Assembly (NCBI GenBank): GCA_016841765.1 | Contig: JAENYN010000018.1 | Location: 17,362-81,361 of the forward strand | Reading direction: 5' to 3' | Origin: Guptibacillus hwajinpoensis | Lineage (GTDB): Bacteria > Bacillota > Bacilli > Bacillales > Bacillaceae_O | DNA length: 64,000 bases | Part shown: in pieces, positions 9,280-17,321 of the stretch | Layout of the letters: every line of letters starts with the position of its first letter | Numbering within the stretch: the stretch's first letter is position 1 | Position numbers and translations under genes: made by a program | Notes under the pieces: generated by a model | What the model was told of the DNA's origin: nothing | The model's input: the letters and a program-made list of their open reading frames with translations, nothing else | Database searches by the model: none

Positions 9280-9927
9280 CTACATTTCTTTCAGCTTCCT
9301 GGCAAAACGTTCTTTCAAACTTGCCGCCAGCGCCTCTGCCTCAAAAATCCGTTCAATGCCCTCCCGGCTGTCTTTTTCATGAAACCAGACCCTTGCAACT
9401 TCCGCAATTGTGACTCTTGCCGGATCCCTGCTTACGAGCTTCAACCGGTCACCGGGACCAGCACTTCCTTCCTCCAGCACCCGCAAATAAAAACCGGTGA
9501 ATCCCGTTTGTTCCACAAGCAATGCCATGTCCTTGCGACCCAGTTTATAACCGAGCTTCCAGCACGGTTTCCGCGGCATCGAAACCTGAAGCACTGCATT
9601 CCCCATCTGAAAAACATCCCCGATATATGTATTCGTTTCAGTTAAGCCCTCAACTGTCAGATTTTCACCGAATGCAGCAGGGCCGAGCTTTCGCCCCAGT
9701 TCACGTTCCCAATGCGAATAACGGTCATAGGAATACGCATTGACTGCTTTGTCAAGTCCGCCATGATTTTTAAGATCCCCCTGCCCGTCTCCCTCGATAT
9801 TCGTTTTCGTTATGTACACCGTTTCGTTAACCGGCTTCTTATGGATACCTGAATGAAACGTTTTTCCGTTGAATATGATTTCTTCCGGTTGAGCGATACT
9901 GATATTCCTCACTTCATATAAATACAT
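9280..9927 (-). CDS. MOSC domain protein, YiiM-like
   Basis: 215 residues, start MYLYEVRNISIAQP, RBS AAGGGGGATGGGG. The MOSC core is visible: DGQGDLKNHGGLDKAVNAYS near residue 50, FGENLTVEG near 87, and the conserved Cys in PRKPCWKLG near 120. A C-terminal helical extension is typical of YiiM. MOSC proteins handle molybdenum cofactor-bound sulfur; YiiM-type members detoxify N-hydroxylated bases with a Moco-dependent partner. It is a single gene with its own terminator, divergent from feoAB. Confidence 0.85.
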   Translation of the reverse strand: MYLYEVRNISIAQPEEIIFNGKTFHSGIHKKPVNETVYITKTNIEGDGQGDLKNHGGLDKAVNAYSYDRYSHWERELGRKLGPAAFGENLTVEGLTETNTYIGDVFQMGNAVLQVSMPRKPCWKLGYKLGRKDMALLVEQTGFTGFYLRVLEEGSAGPGDRLKLVSRDPARVTIAEVARVWFHEKDSREGIERIFEAEALAASLKERFARKLKEM

Positions 9928-10042
9928 GCCCCATCCCCCTTTCTTATTAGTATATCAGCTCCGAACCGCCGGCGTTTACGGAATTGACACATCAGGTTCA
10001 CGGAATTGTTACAGTTCGCCCGCCCCCCTGCTTGAAAAATAG

Positions 10043-10051
10043 TGATATAAT
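10043..10051 (+). promoter_or_regulatory. Extended -10 promoter of the feo operon
   Basis: TGATATAAT is an extended -10 (TGnTATAAT). No good -35 sits at 17 nt. Transcription would start near 10058-10060, directly in front of the Fur box. Confidence 0.55.
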
Positions 10052-10063
10052 AAAACCATCAAA

Positions 10064-10078
10064 TGAGAAAGATTATCA
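10064..10078 (+). promoter_or_regulatory. Fur box of the feo operon
   Basis: TGAGAAAGATTATCA fits the 7-1-7 Fur inverted repeat TGATAAT-N-ATTATCA with two mismatches in the left half. It lies just downstream of the extended -10 and 26 nt before the feoA start. Iron-loaded Fur bound here would block feoAB. Confidence 0.65.
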
Positions 10079-10103
10079 TTATTGCAAAACGGGGGGCTGC
10101 TGT

Positions 10104-10328
10104 ATGTTTTTAGATACACTACGAACTGGCGATAAAGCCAGAATTATAGAGTTTGTTGCCATAAATGAAATGCTGAAGCGCCGGCTGATAGATATGGGGA
10201 TCAAAGAGGGCTCGGAAGTTTGCTTGAAATCATGCATGCCGTTCGGGGGGCCATGCATGATTGAGGCCGATGGCCAGTGTGTCAGCATCCGCCGCCGGGA
10301 AGCGCACGGCATTAAGGTGGAATCTTGA
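10104..10328 (+). CDS. feoA: Ferrous iron transport protein FeoA
   Basis: 74 residues from ATG 10104 (MFLDTLRTGDKARI). The upstream frame extension lies across the promoter and Fur box and is rejected. It has the SH3-like FeoA fold with the motif RRLIDMGIKEGSEV. It also holds two Cys pairs (CLKSC and PFGGPC). FeoA is a cytosolic partner thought to stimulate FeoB. The next gene starts one nt after its stop. Confidence 0.9.
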   Translation: MFLDTLRTGDKARIIEFVAINEMLKRRLIDMGIKEGSEVCLKSCMPFGGPCMIEADGQCVSIRRREAHGIKVES

Positions 10329-10329
10329 T

Positions 10330-12339
10330 ATGGCACAGGTTGCATTATTCGGAAACCCAAACACCGGCAAAACATCATTATTCAACAGTTTGACCGGCTC
10401 CTATGAATATGTAGGAAACTGGAGCGGCGTGACAGTCGAGAAAAAGGTCGGCCTGCTCCGCAATAAAAAAGGCGAGCTTATCGATCTTCCGGGAGTTTAT
10501 TCCTTAAATCCGCTCTCCCGTGATGAAGGCGTCGTCACCAACTTTTTGCTCACAGAGTCGTTTTCACAGTCGCTCAATATCATTGACGCATCAAACCTTC
10601 ACCGTAACATGCATTTGACTGTCCAGCTGCTGGAATTCGGAAAACCGGTCATCATCGGCCTGAACATGATTGATGTCGCCAAAGCGCGCGGCATCCAGGT
10701 AGATGAAAAAAAGCTGTCACGCAAACTCGGCGTCCCGGTGACTTCCATCAGCGCCAGAAGCGGCCGGGGAATCACGGAATTATCGGAACAGCTCCATACT
10801 TTTGAAGGAAAATCAGAGGCACCGTTCAAACTGGATTACGGCATTCCGATGGAATCAGCCATCCAGCAATTCACTGACATGATTCCTGATTTCCCGGGCC
10901 TTTCAAAAAGATGGATCGCCGTTCAATTTTTCGAAGGCAACGAGCAGGCCAGCCAATTCCTGCAACAGTCGGTATCAACAAATTGGCTAAACACGATCTA
11001 TGCGGAAACCGAGCAAAAAGTCAAAACGGAAATCGGTGTAAAATCGCTTCATGAACATATTCATCATGTACGGCAGCAATTCATTGACTCGGTTATAAAA
11101 GAATCGACAGTCCTGGATAAGGCGGAACGCAAAACATTCACAGACCGGCTTGACCAGATCGTTACAAATAAATACCTCGGCATCCCGATTTTCCTGGGAT
11201 TCATGTACCTGATGTTCATGATAACGTTCGATTGGCTGGGATTCCCGCTGTCAGATGCACTTGACGCATTCATGGCAGGCCCGCTCACCGAGTGGATCGC
11301 TGCCGGACTTGGCGCTGTCGGTGCTTCCGAATTCATCCATTCACTAATCCTTGATGGTATTGTGGCTGGTGTGGGCGGTGTCCTTGTCTTCATCCCGCAG
11401 ATCTTTATCCTGTTTTTCTTCATCTCGTTCCTGGAGGATTCCGGCTATATGGCCCGCGTGGCCACCGTCATGGATCGCGTCATGGATATGATTGGCCTGA
11501 ACGGAAAAGCATTTATTCCAATGATTATTGGATTTGGCTGCAACGTGCCGGGAGTCATGGCAGCACGGACGGTCGAACAGCCAAAAGAACGGCTCTTGAC
11601 CCTTCTGCTTACGCCGCTCATGTCCTGCTCAGCCCGGCTTCCAGTCTATGCTCTCTTTGTCGGCGCCTTTTTCGCGCAGTACCAGGCACTTGTCGTTTTT
11701 TCTCTGTATGTTCTTGGCATCGTTGTCGCTTTCATACTTGCCAAAGTGTTCTCATCGACGATTTTAAAAGGGGAAACATCGTTCTTTTTTGTGGAATTGC
11801 CGCCATACCGTATCCCGCAATTCCGGACCCTGTGGAGAAGCACTTGGGAAAAAGGAAAAGGCTTCATGAAAAAAGCTGGAACGTTCATCTTCGCCGGCTC
11901 TGTCATCATTTGGCTCCTGTCCTACGCCGGACCTGGCGGATTTGATGTTGCGATGGATGAAAGCTTCCTCGCTATGATCGGCGGCATCATCGCACCATTG
12001 TTCGCACCGCTTGGCTTTGGCACATGGCAGGCAGGAGCAGCATTGATGACCGGCTTTCTCGCTAAAGAAGTTATCGTTTCAACAATGAATATTATTTACT
12101 TTGTTCCAGATGCAGCGGCACTGCAAGGACTGATGACCGAGCATTTCACACCGCTTGCGGCGTTCAGCTTCATGGTCTTCATCCTGCTGTACATCCCGTG
12201 CCTGGCAACTGCTGCTACAATCATGAAAGAATCAGGTTCAAAAAAATGGACCGCCTTCTCAATCGGATATGCACTTATCATTGCATACACCCTCTCATTC
12301 ATCATCTATCAGGGCGGAAAACTGATTGGGCTATCTTAG
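10330..12339 (+). CDS. feoB: Ferrous iron transporter FeoB
   Basis: 669 residues from ATG 10330 (MAQVALFGNPNTGKTS). The N-terminal G domain has G1 GNPNTGKTS at 8-16, G3 DLPG, and G4 NMID. The C-terminal membrane part carries the two Gate repeats, with GFGCNVPGVMAART and the second PCLAT-type Cys region near 630. It imports Fe(II) across the cytoplasmic membrane using nucleotide hydrolysis. It is the middle gene of feoA-feoB-Cys-rich peptide under the Fur box. Confidence 0.95.
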   Translation: MAQVALFGNPNTGKTSLFNSLTGSYEYVGNWSGVTVEKKVGLLRNKKGELIDLPGVYSLNPLSRDEGVVTNFLLTESFSQSLNIIDASNLHRNMHLTVQLLEFGKPVIIGLNMIDVAKARGIQVDEKKLSRKLGVPVTSISARSGRGITELSEQLHTFEGKSEAPFKLDYGIPMESAIQQFTDMIPDFPGLSKRWIAVQFFEGNEQASQFLQQSVSTNWLNTIYAETEQKVKTEIGVKSLHEHIHHVRQQFIDSVIKESTVLDKAERKTFTDRLDQIVTNKYLGIPIFLGFMYLMFMITFDWLGFPLSDALDAFMAGPLTEWIAAGLGAVGASEFIHSLILDGIVAGVGGVLVFIPQIFILFFFISFLEDSGYMARVATVMDRVMDMIGLNGKAFIPMIIGFGCNVPGVMAARTVEQPKERLLTLLLTPLMSCSARLPVYALFVGAFFAQYQALVVFSLYVLGIVVAFILAKVFSSTILKGETSFFFVELPPYRIPQFRTLWRSTWEKGKGFMKKAGTFIFAGSVIIWLLSYAGPGGFDVAMDESFLAMIGGIIAPLFAPLGFGTWQAGAALMTGFLAKEVIVSTMNIIYFVPDAAALQGLMTEHFTPLAAFSFMVFILLYIPCLATAATIMKESGSKKWTAFSIGYALIIAYTLSFIIYQGGKLIGLS

Positions 12340-12354
12340 GAAAGAAGGGGTAAT

Positions 12355-12540
12355 ATGTTAATCAACTTGATCATCGGCGGAGCAATTTTCGGCTACGCTG
12401 CCTGGGCACTGATCCGCTTTGTCAAAAAAAGCAAGGAAGGGAAATGTGCAGCCTGTTCGTTAAAAGATTCCTGCTCATCCCAATGCTGCCCTGACGGCAC
12501 AATCGAAAACAGCACTTGCAGCACAACTGACTATAAGTGA
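12355..12540 (+). CDS. FeoB-associated Cys-rich membrane protein
   Basis: 61 residues: one N-terminal membrane helix (LINLIIGGAIFGYAAWALI), a basic stretch (KKSKEGK), then a Cys-rich tail with seven Cys (CAACSLKDSCSSQCC, then one more). It matches the small FeoB-associated Cys-rich family found after feoB. RBS AAGAAGGGG, 15 nt after feoB. It may bind iron or help assemble FeoB at the membrane; its exact job is unknown. Confidence 0.85.
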   Translation: MLINLIIGGAIFGYAAWALIRFVKKSKEGKCAACSLKDSCSSQCCPDGTIENSTCSTTDYK

Positions 12541-12544
12541 TTAA

Positions 12545-12580
12545 AAACAAGTCTCCAGCAGAAACCGGAGACTTGTTTAC
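12545..12580 (+). terminator. Terminator of the feo operon
   Basis: AACAAGTCTCC and GGAGACTTGTT form an 11-bp stem with a 10-nt loop, 4 nt after the Cys-rich gene. Confidence 0.8.
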
Positions 12581-12727
12581 AAATCAGAAATAAATATAAA
12601 AATCCATAATTTCTAGTTTAAGGAAATCAAAAAACGGAAAGAACAGACTAACAGCATATACCAGGCTGTCAGGTTTACTTGAAAACGTTTTATTGACGCG
12701 GTTACTTTTAAAGGGGAGGTCGTTAAC

Positions 12728-12850
12728 ATGACCATCATTTTCAGCAAAGGAATGCAAGCTTTTAAGAAAGACGCGGAACAGCAGCAGAACGGGCAGAATT
12801 CGTTAAATATTTCCCAGTACCGTAAGGAAATGCAGAGTCCGCGTAAATAA
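12728..12850 (+). CDS. Small unknown protein (40 aa)
   Basis: ATG at 12728 is preceded by AAAGGGGAGG at 8 nt and followed by a good terminator. The product (MTIIFSKGMQAFKKD..., end MQSPRK) is hydrophilic and basic, with a QQQNGQNS linker and no membrane segment or Cys. It has its own transcription unit by appearance, with GAAAACGTTTT-rich DNA upstream. I do not recognise a family. The strong RBS plus terminator support expression. Confidence 0.6.
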   Translation: MTIIFSKGMQAFKKDAEQQQNGQNSLNISQYRKEMQSPRK

Positions 12851-12879
12851 CATTCATTCATCCCCGACGTGCTTTTTAC

Positions 12880-12912
12880 AGCTGGCGTTAAAATATTTCG
12901 CCAGCTTTTTTT
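12880..12912 (+). terminator. Terminator after the 40-aa gene
   Basis: AGCTGGCG and CGCCAGCT form a perfect 8-bp stem with an 11-nt loop, followed by seven T. Confidence 0.85.
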
Positions 12913-12953
12913 GATGGCTGATTTTTTGTGTCTTTCTGTAAAATTCCCCGGGA

Positions 12954-13252
12954 TTCGTGCCAAACAGATAAAACCAGGAAGCCTCGTTTCCATAATTCGC
13001 GCCATATCAACGACATTTCACGCCGAAGGCTATCGATTTCACGCCAATACTCTGCTCATTCACGCCGAACAAGAATGGCGGGAACCGCCAAATGCAGCTT
13101 TCACGCCATTCCACAGACCTTTCACGCGGAACTAACCCCGATTCGCGCCGAATGTGGTTTTAATCACGCCAGAACTTCTGCGTTTCACGCCAGATGGCCG
13201 GTTTCGCGCCATACACAGGACTTTTCACGCCGTTCACCGGGTCGTTCACGCC
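12954..13252. repeat. 21-bp-period array, GGCGTGAA type, copy 1
   Basis: The octamer TTCACGCC (GGCGTGAA on the minus strand; variants TTCGCGCC, ATCACGCC, TTCACGCG, TTCGTGCC) starts at 12954, 12996, 13017, 13038, 13059, 13100, 13121, 13142, 13163, 13184, 13203, 13224 and 13245. Most steps are exactly 21; 12954 to 12996 is 42, one step is 41 and one is 19. The 13 bp between cores are not conserved. The array fills the convergent gap between the 40-aa gene and the sugar dehydrogenase. A sister array lies at 48359-48743. No coding explanation was found. Confidence 0.85.
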
Positions 13253-13362
13253 CTTGTGAAAGGACAACACTACTCCTTTTCAGCATCCTGAAAGCGGCTC
13301 AAAGCCTCTATTCAGCTGGAACACCGTCCCTTTCACCCTATATCCACTTTCTGCAAAAACTG

Positions 13363-14469
13363 CTACCCCTCCTCATCCAACTCAATCTTAAGCAAATGAT
13401 CATCATCCTCATCTGGATTGCCGCGGCCGTCCGTATTGTTGGTTATGAGATACATGGTCCCGTCTTCTTCAATAAATATATCCCTGATGCGCCCTGCTTC
13501 TTTGTAGAAAACATCCGACTCGCGTTCCTCGAGATCAAACCTTATGATCTGGCGGCCGGCAAGGCCGGCAGCGTAAAGCTTGCCGTCATAATAACCAAGT
13601 CCGGACGGGGCCCACGTTTCATTGCCGGAGTGGAAAATAGGCGTCTCCATTCCTTCTTGCTGCTCGCCTCCCTGAATGACCGGCCAACCGTAATCTTTGC
13701 CCGGTTCAATTTTATTGATTTCATCATGGGCACTCTGTCCATGTTCAGCGGCATACATGGTTCCGTCTTCACTCCAGGCCAGCCCCTGTGGATTGCGGTG
13801 GCCATATGAAAAAACAGGTGATTGATCAAATGGATTTTCCTCCGGAATTGACCCATCAAGGGCGACGCGTAAAATCTTTCCGTTTAACTGGCCGGGGTCT
13901 CGGGCAGCCTCCCGATTGCCGGCATCACCTGCCGCCGCATACAGATAGCCGTCAGGCCCGATTGCGATGCGTCCGCCATTGTGGATTCTCCCACCTGGAA
14001 TCCCGCTCAGGAGCACGTCCTGTTCAACCCACTCATCGCCCTGCCTTTTAACAGCTGCAATGCGGTTAAGTGTTTCACCCTTTTCTTGATAAGTGTGATA
14101 GATGATGGCAAGTTGGTTATTCGGGTAATCAGGATGGAGAATAAAGCCGAGCAGTCCACCTTCGCCGCGTGCCACAATTTCTTTTTTTAACTCCAGCGCC
14201 ATATTTTCTTTTTTATTATTGGAATCGATTTTAATTATGTTTCCATTCCGCTCGCTAATAAAAAATCCATCCTCTGTTTTTGCAATATCCCACGGGATAT
14301 CCAAATTGGATGCAAGCACTTCAGCATCCGGAATCCGGCTATCTGCATGATTGCCGTACACAGTGTCTGTTTCATTCCGCTGCTCTTGAGATTCCTGCGT
14401 CGTATCACTTCTTTGAGTACAGCCGGCTGCGGCGCCAAGCAGCATGATGCATACCAACAATCTGTACAA
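13363..14469 (-). CDS. Sugar dehydrogenase-like beta-propeller lipoprotein (GSDH family)
   Basis: 368 residues from a TTG start at 14469 with AGGGTGA 6 nt upstream; no ATG allows a signal peptide. The signal peptide ends at a lipobox AAGC (Cys17), so the protein is anchored outside the membrane. The body is the soluble glucose dehydrogenase/YliI beta-propeller: NLDIPWDIAKTEDG, FISERNGNI, GGLLGFILHPDYP, RIHNGGRIAIGPDGYLY, HRNPQGLAWSEDG and EHGQSAHDEINKIEPG. The family oxidises aldoses with PQQ in some bacteria. No PQQ genes are in view, so cofactor and substrate stay open. It is monocistronic. Confidence 0.85.
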   Translation of the reverse strand: MYRLLVCIMLLGAAAGCTQRSDTTQESQEQRNETDTVYGNHADSRIPDAEVLASNLDIPWDIAKTEDGFFISERNGNIIKIDSNNKKENMALELKKEIVARGEGGLLGFILHPDYPNNQLAIIYHTYQEKGETLNRIAAVKRQGDEWVEQDVLLSGIPGGRIHNGGRIAIGPDGYLYAAAGDAGNREAARDPGQLNGKILRVALDGSIPEENPFDQSPVFSYGHRNPQGLAWSEDGTMYAAEHGQSAHDEINKIEPGKDYGWPVIQGGEQQEGMETPIFHSGNETWAPSGLGYYDGKLYAAGLAGRQIIRFDLEERESDVFYKEAGRIRDIFIEEDGTMYLITNNTDGRGNPDEDDDHLLKIELDEEG

Positions 14470-14638
14470 TATCGGTCACCCTCTCTCCCTTTTTTCTACT
14501 TATGAATGATTCTAAGGAATGTTTAAAACATATATTTATCAAAGCATGGGACCGGCAATCTCAACAATCCTTGCACATATTTCCAGTTGGCTGCCATAAA
14601 TTATAGTACCCCCACTTTTAATAAAATGGAGTGAAACG

Positions 14639-15157
14639 ATGTATATAGAAGCACCATTTTACAACGGGACAAGGAAGGACATGGATTTTGACAATGTTGT
14701 CAGTCATGTAAAAGAGTTCATCAACAAAGACCCCCGTGCCGCATACCGGTTATCGATCGGCACAGATTCACACGTGCACCGTGATTATACCCGTTTCATC
14801 ACAGCAATTCACTTGCATCGTATCGGTAAAGGCGCATGGGGCTGCCTCCGTGAGTATAACGAAAAAAGGCGCATCACCAGTTTGAAAGAGAAAATTTCTA
14901 AAGAAACGTCGTTAAGCCAGGAAGTCGCTTACCGCTTTGCGATGGGGCCGATTGAAGATCTTGCAGAGCTGATTGGTCCATATGAAGATGAAGGGGGCAG
15001 CCTCGAATTTGAAGTCCATCTCGATATCGGCAAAAAGGGATTGACCCGCCATTTGATCGGAGAGATGACCAATCGGATTGATGCAATGGGGATTGGTGTC
15101 AGAATAAAACCCGATTCTTATGCGGCTTCGAGCTATGCTCACCGTGAAACAAAATAA
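14639..15157 (+). CDS. ykuK: YkuK family protein (DUF458, RNase H-like fold)
   Basis: 172 residues, RBS GGAGTGAAACG before ATG. The sequence MYIEAPFYNGTRKDMDF, then YRLSIGTDSHVHRDYTRFITAI and the C-terminal VHLDIGKKGLTRHLIGEM match the YkuK/DUF458 family. Conserved Asp and His residues (GTDSHV, EVHLDIG) suit an RNase H-like metal site. The function is not established in B. subtilis. Single gene. Confidence 0.85.
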   Translation: MYIEAPFYNGTRKDMDFDNVVSHVKEFINKDPRAAYRLSIGTDSHVHRDYTRFITAIHLHRIGKGAWGCLREYNEKRRITSLKEKISKETSLSQEVAYRFAMGPIEDLAELIGPYEDEGGSLEFEVHLDIGKKGLTRHLIGEMTNRIDAMGIGVRIKPDSYAASSYAHRETK

Positions 15158-15287
15158 CAGGCGATCTTCTAGGATTTCGCGGCAGGCAATGGCTGTCCGG
15201 TCTGTATCTGCCATGCTGGCTGGCTTTTAATAGTCATGGGCGACTAGTTTCCACGGCTATATTGACTCTGGCTGCAGGTTGTGTGCC

Positions 15288-15446
15288 CTGAATTTCTGTT
15301 CAGTGCATAGTAATTTGGTATGGCTGCCGAGTATGCGCACTGAATCTCTATTCAGTGCACCTATTTTGGTTTCGCTGTCGAGTATGCGCACTGAACCTCC
15401 ATTCAGTCCCTCTAATTTAGGCTAACTACCAATTATATGCACTAAA
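15288..15446. repeat. 51-bp-period hairpin array, copy 1
   Basis: The motif ACTGAA and its relatives start at 15288 (CCTGAA), 15339, 15390 and 15441 (ACTAAA), exactly 51 bp apart. In the inner copies it is followed 6 nt later by TTCAGT. The best copy, GCACTGAATCTC with TATTCAGTGC, makes an 8-bp hairpin, followed by a conserved CCTA. The rest of each unit varies. It lies in the convergent gap between ykuK and a zinc-ribbon gene. The same unit and period recur at 31356-31463. Confidence 0.8.
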
Positions 15447-15652
15447 TCGCCATTGCTACCGCTCTCATACTGGCAAGCGAGGCGGCATACAACGACGCCC
15501 CCCCTAGCTCATTCAACTCAAACATGCCAATTCATTACCCGCCATGTCAGTCATCACGGACATCCAGTTTCAAACAATTGTCGGTTCTGGCAAATTCTTA
15601 GCGGCACCTTCTCAATATGCCTTCTGCCTTCAACTCGGCATTCCTTTGAGAT

Positions 15653-15683
15653 AAAAAAACGGCCCATCCAAAGGCCGTTTTTT
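15653..15683. terminator. Bidirectional terminator
   Basis: AAAAAAACGGCC and GGCCGTTTTTT enclose CATCCAAA. On the minus strand it ends the zinc-ribbon gene. Confidence 0.85.
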
Positions 15684-15687
15684 ATTT

Positions 15688-15861
15688 CTAATATGGAGTT
15701 CTGAACATGCTGTTATGGTGATTGTTTTGAAAATACTTTTCCATCGCCTGGATGTTGCTGAATTTAATCCCGTCTTTTTGGACACTGCAGCGCCGGCAGA
15801 TCGGCTTACTTGTCTGGGCACAGCTGCTGGCGGCTTTTCTTCCGCAATAGACACATTCCAT
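15688..15861 (-). CDS. Small zinc-ribbon protein (57 aa)
   Basis: Start ATG 15861 (MECVYCGRKAASSC) is set by AAGGAGGAAATTTCCC; the longer frame reads through this RBS. Four Cys in CxxC pairs (CVYC and CRRC), plus another Cys (SSC), form a probable zinc knuckle in the first 27 residues. A basic and aromatic tail rich in His and Asn follows (YFQNNHHNSMF). It is cytosolic. I do not recognise a named family; such proteins often bind nucleic acid or a partner. Confidence 0.65.
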   Translation of the reverse strand: MECVYCGRKAASSCAQTSKPICRRCSVQKDGIKFSNIQAMEKYFQNNHHNSMFRTPY

Positions 15862-16175
15862 GGGAAATTTCCTCCTTCGCAAAAGGGTGTTGTTAAATCT
15901 TGCTGTTGTTTGTCTGAGTCAAAACTGCGCCCCGCAGCGGGGACTCCCATGTTCGGCCGCGGATACAAGCAGCTTTGTTTTTTGTCTATCAACATTAAGC
16001 TTTGACTGAACCAATTTGATAACGTTTTTCCGCGACTTTTAGCTTCAGATTGTTATTCTAGTTATTCCGCCTTTGTAAGCGATTAAAACTACAAATTTCA
16101 ATTTTTCTTTTCCTTTCCTTCCCAGGTTCTTCTATAATAAGGAACAGATACGGGAAGAAAGGGATGATCTTATAG
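15862..16175. other. Intergenic, 314 bp, divergent promoters only
   Basis: The gap separates two divergent genes. I see CCCCGCAGCGGGG-type GC-rich inverted sequence near 15931 but no ORF with an RBS, no known riboswitch and no repeat shared with the other gaps. Confidence 0.4.
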
Positions 16176-16829
16176 ATGTGGGATGAGTTATCACAAGAAT
16201 GGCAGCTATGTTTCGAACTGGTATGGGAATCATTCAATGAGGGCGGCAGGCCGATTGCGGCAATCGTCACAGACAATGAAGGAAAGGTTGTTTCCACCGG
16301 GAAAAGTACTGTTTTCATGCATTTGGAAAACGAGCCGGTCGGCCACAATGAAATTGCCCACGCGGAAGTGAATGCCCTGTTAAAGCTCGATAACCGGATC
16401 CACTGGGACACAGAAGGCTATGAGCTGTATACAAGCCTTGAGCCTTGCCCGTTGTGTTTCAGTGCGTTTTATATGTCGGGTATCCGCACACTGAAATTCG
16501 GGACATTCGATAAGTTTGGGGGCAGCACGAATCTATGCGGGACGACTCCGTACTTGAGCCGCAAACCCATCAAGGTGATCGGTTCGGTTCCCCATTTTGA
16601 AGATGTATCGGCTTTTTTCACTGTTTATTTCGATATCAGCAAAGCATATGCCAAAGGAGGCCCGGTTCATGAGTGCATGGCAGAAGATTATCCTGAAGCT
16701 GTGCAGCTGGGGAGGCAGTGGGGCGGCATGCAGAAGCTTAAACAATTTCGGGAATTGCCTGCCGAAACAATCTATAAAATCGTATCATCTGAAATACAGC
16801 ATCTGAAAGCGCTGGCCCATACGGAATAA
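16176..16829 (+). CDS. Nucleoside/cytidine deaminase-family protein
   Basis: 217 residues with the zinc deaminase signature: HAEVNALLKL (His and Glu, about residue 67) and PCPLC (about 97-101), the order and spacing of the CDA/TadA superfamily. It is longer than TadA (about 160) by a C-terminal helical extension from about 150. The base is uncertain: guanine, cytosine or a modified nucleoside. The RBS is distant (AAGAAAGGGATG, about 12 nt). It stands alone, with its closest neighbour being a 62-residue ORF. Confidence 0.8.
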   Translation: MWDELSQEWQLCFELVWESFNEGGRPIAAIVTDNEGKVVSTGKSTVFMHLENEPVGHNEIAHAEVNALLKLDNRIHWDTEGYELYTSLEPCPLCFSAFYMSGIRTLKFGTFDKFGGSTNLCGTTPYLSRKPIKVIGSVPHFEDVSAFFTVYFDISKAYAKGGPVHECMAEDYPEAVQLGRQWGGMQKLKQFRELPAETIYKIVSSEIQHLKALAHTE

Positions 16830-16986
16830 TTGGCTCGCCGGCTAATATACATATTTGAGAAATATAAATGTCACTAAAGGTTCTTTGTTTCCATGTATGG
16901 GAAGAGCCCTGCGGTGATAGATATGATAACAGGAACGGGGCCTTTACCGGCCGCTCCGAAAATACGCCTCGACAGGGGGAGACGGC

Positions 16987-17175
16987 ATGGCGATCAGGGA
17001 AGAAGAAATCGAAAAGGCGCTGTATGAATTTGATGCCAATTTGGCTCTCAGTGATTTCCCCATCACAGAAGAAATCCAGGAGCTGGTCCGTAAGAGGCTG
17101 ATCGGCATAATGAGTGATGAGGAACTTCATGCGATTGCCCTTGAACAATTTAAGAAAAAAAGGCGCCAGGTGTAA
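16987..17175 (+). CDS. Small helical protein resembling VbhA-type antitoxins
   Basis: 62 residues (MAIREEEIEKALYEFDANL...), RBS GGGGGAG 5 nt before ATG. Three predicted helices, with the pattern LALSDFPIT-EEIQELVRKRLIGIMSDEELHAIA, resemble the antitoxin VbhA fold, in which a short helical protein inhibits a Fic toxin. No Fic gene (HxFx(D/E)GNGR) is adjacent, so the role is uncertain. It is charged, cytosolic and followed by a terminator. Confidence 0.6.
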   Translation: MAIREEEIEKALYEFDANLALSDFPITEEIQELVRKRLIGIMSDEELHAIALEQFKKKRRQV

Positions 17176-17182
17176 CAACTTG

Positions 17183-17223
17183 GTCCGCTTCTTTGAGTCT
17201 CCGGGGAGCGGTTCTTTTTTTTT
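17183..17223 (+). terminator. Probable terminator after the small helical gene
   Basis: TCCGCTTC pairs imperfectly with GGAGCGG across a 17-nt loop and is followed by CTTTTTTTTT. Confidence 0.55.
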
Positions 17224-17321
17224 GCAGGTTCAACTTTTCCAACTCCCGGAACAAATGGAGGTTTTCCAGATGAAATGTTTGGCAAGATAACTAATAAATA
17301 GATCCGTATGGGAGTTTTAGA

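Noticed and set aside
12954..13252. CRISPR array
   Set aside because: The repeated core is only 8 bp, the step is 21 bp, spacers are 13 bp, and no cas gene is in the window.
12928..13809. Long open frame through the 21-bp array
   Set aside because: It arises because 21 is divisible by 3. It has no RBS and runs antisense into the sugar dehydrogenase gene.
13363..14469. PQQ-dependent glucose dehydrogenase with certain cofactor
   Set aside because: Fold yes, but no PQQ biosynthesis genes are visible, so the cofactor is left open.
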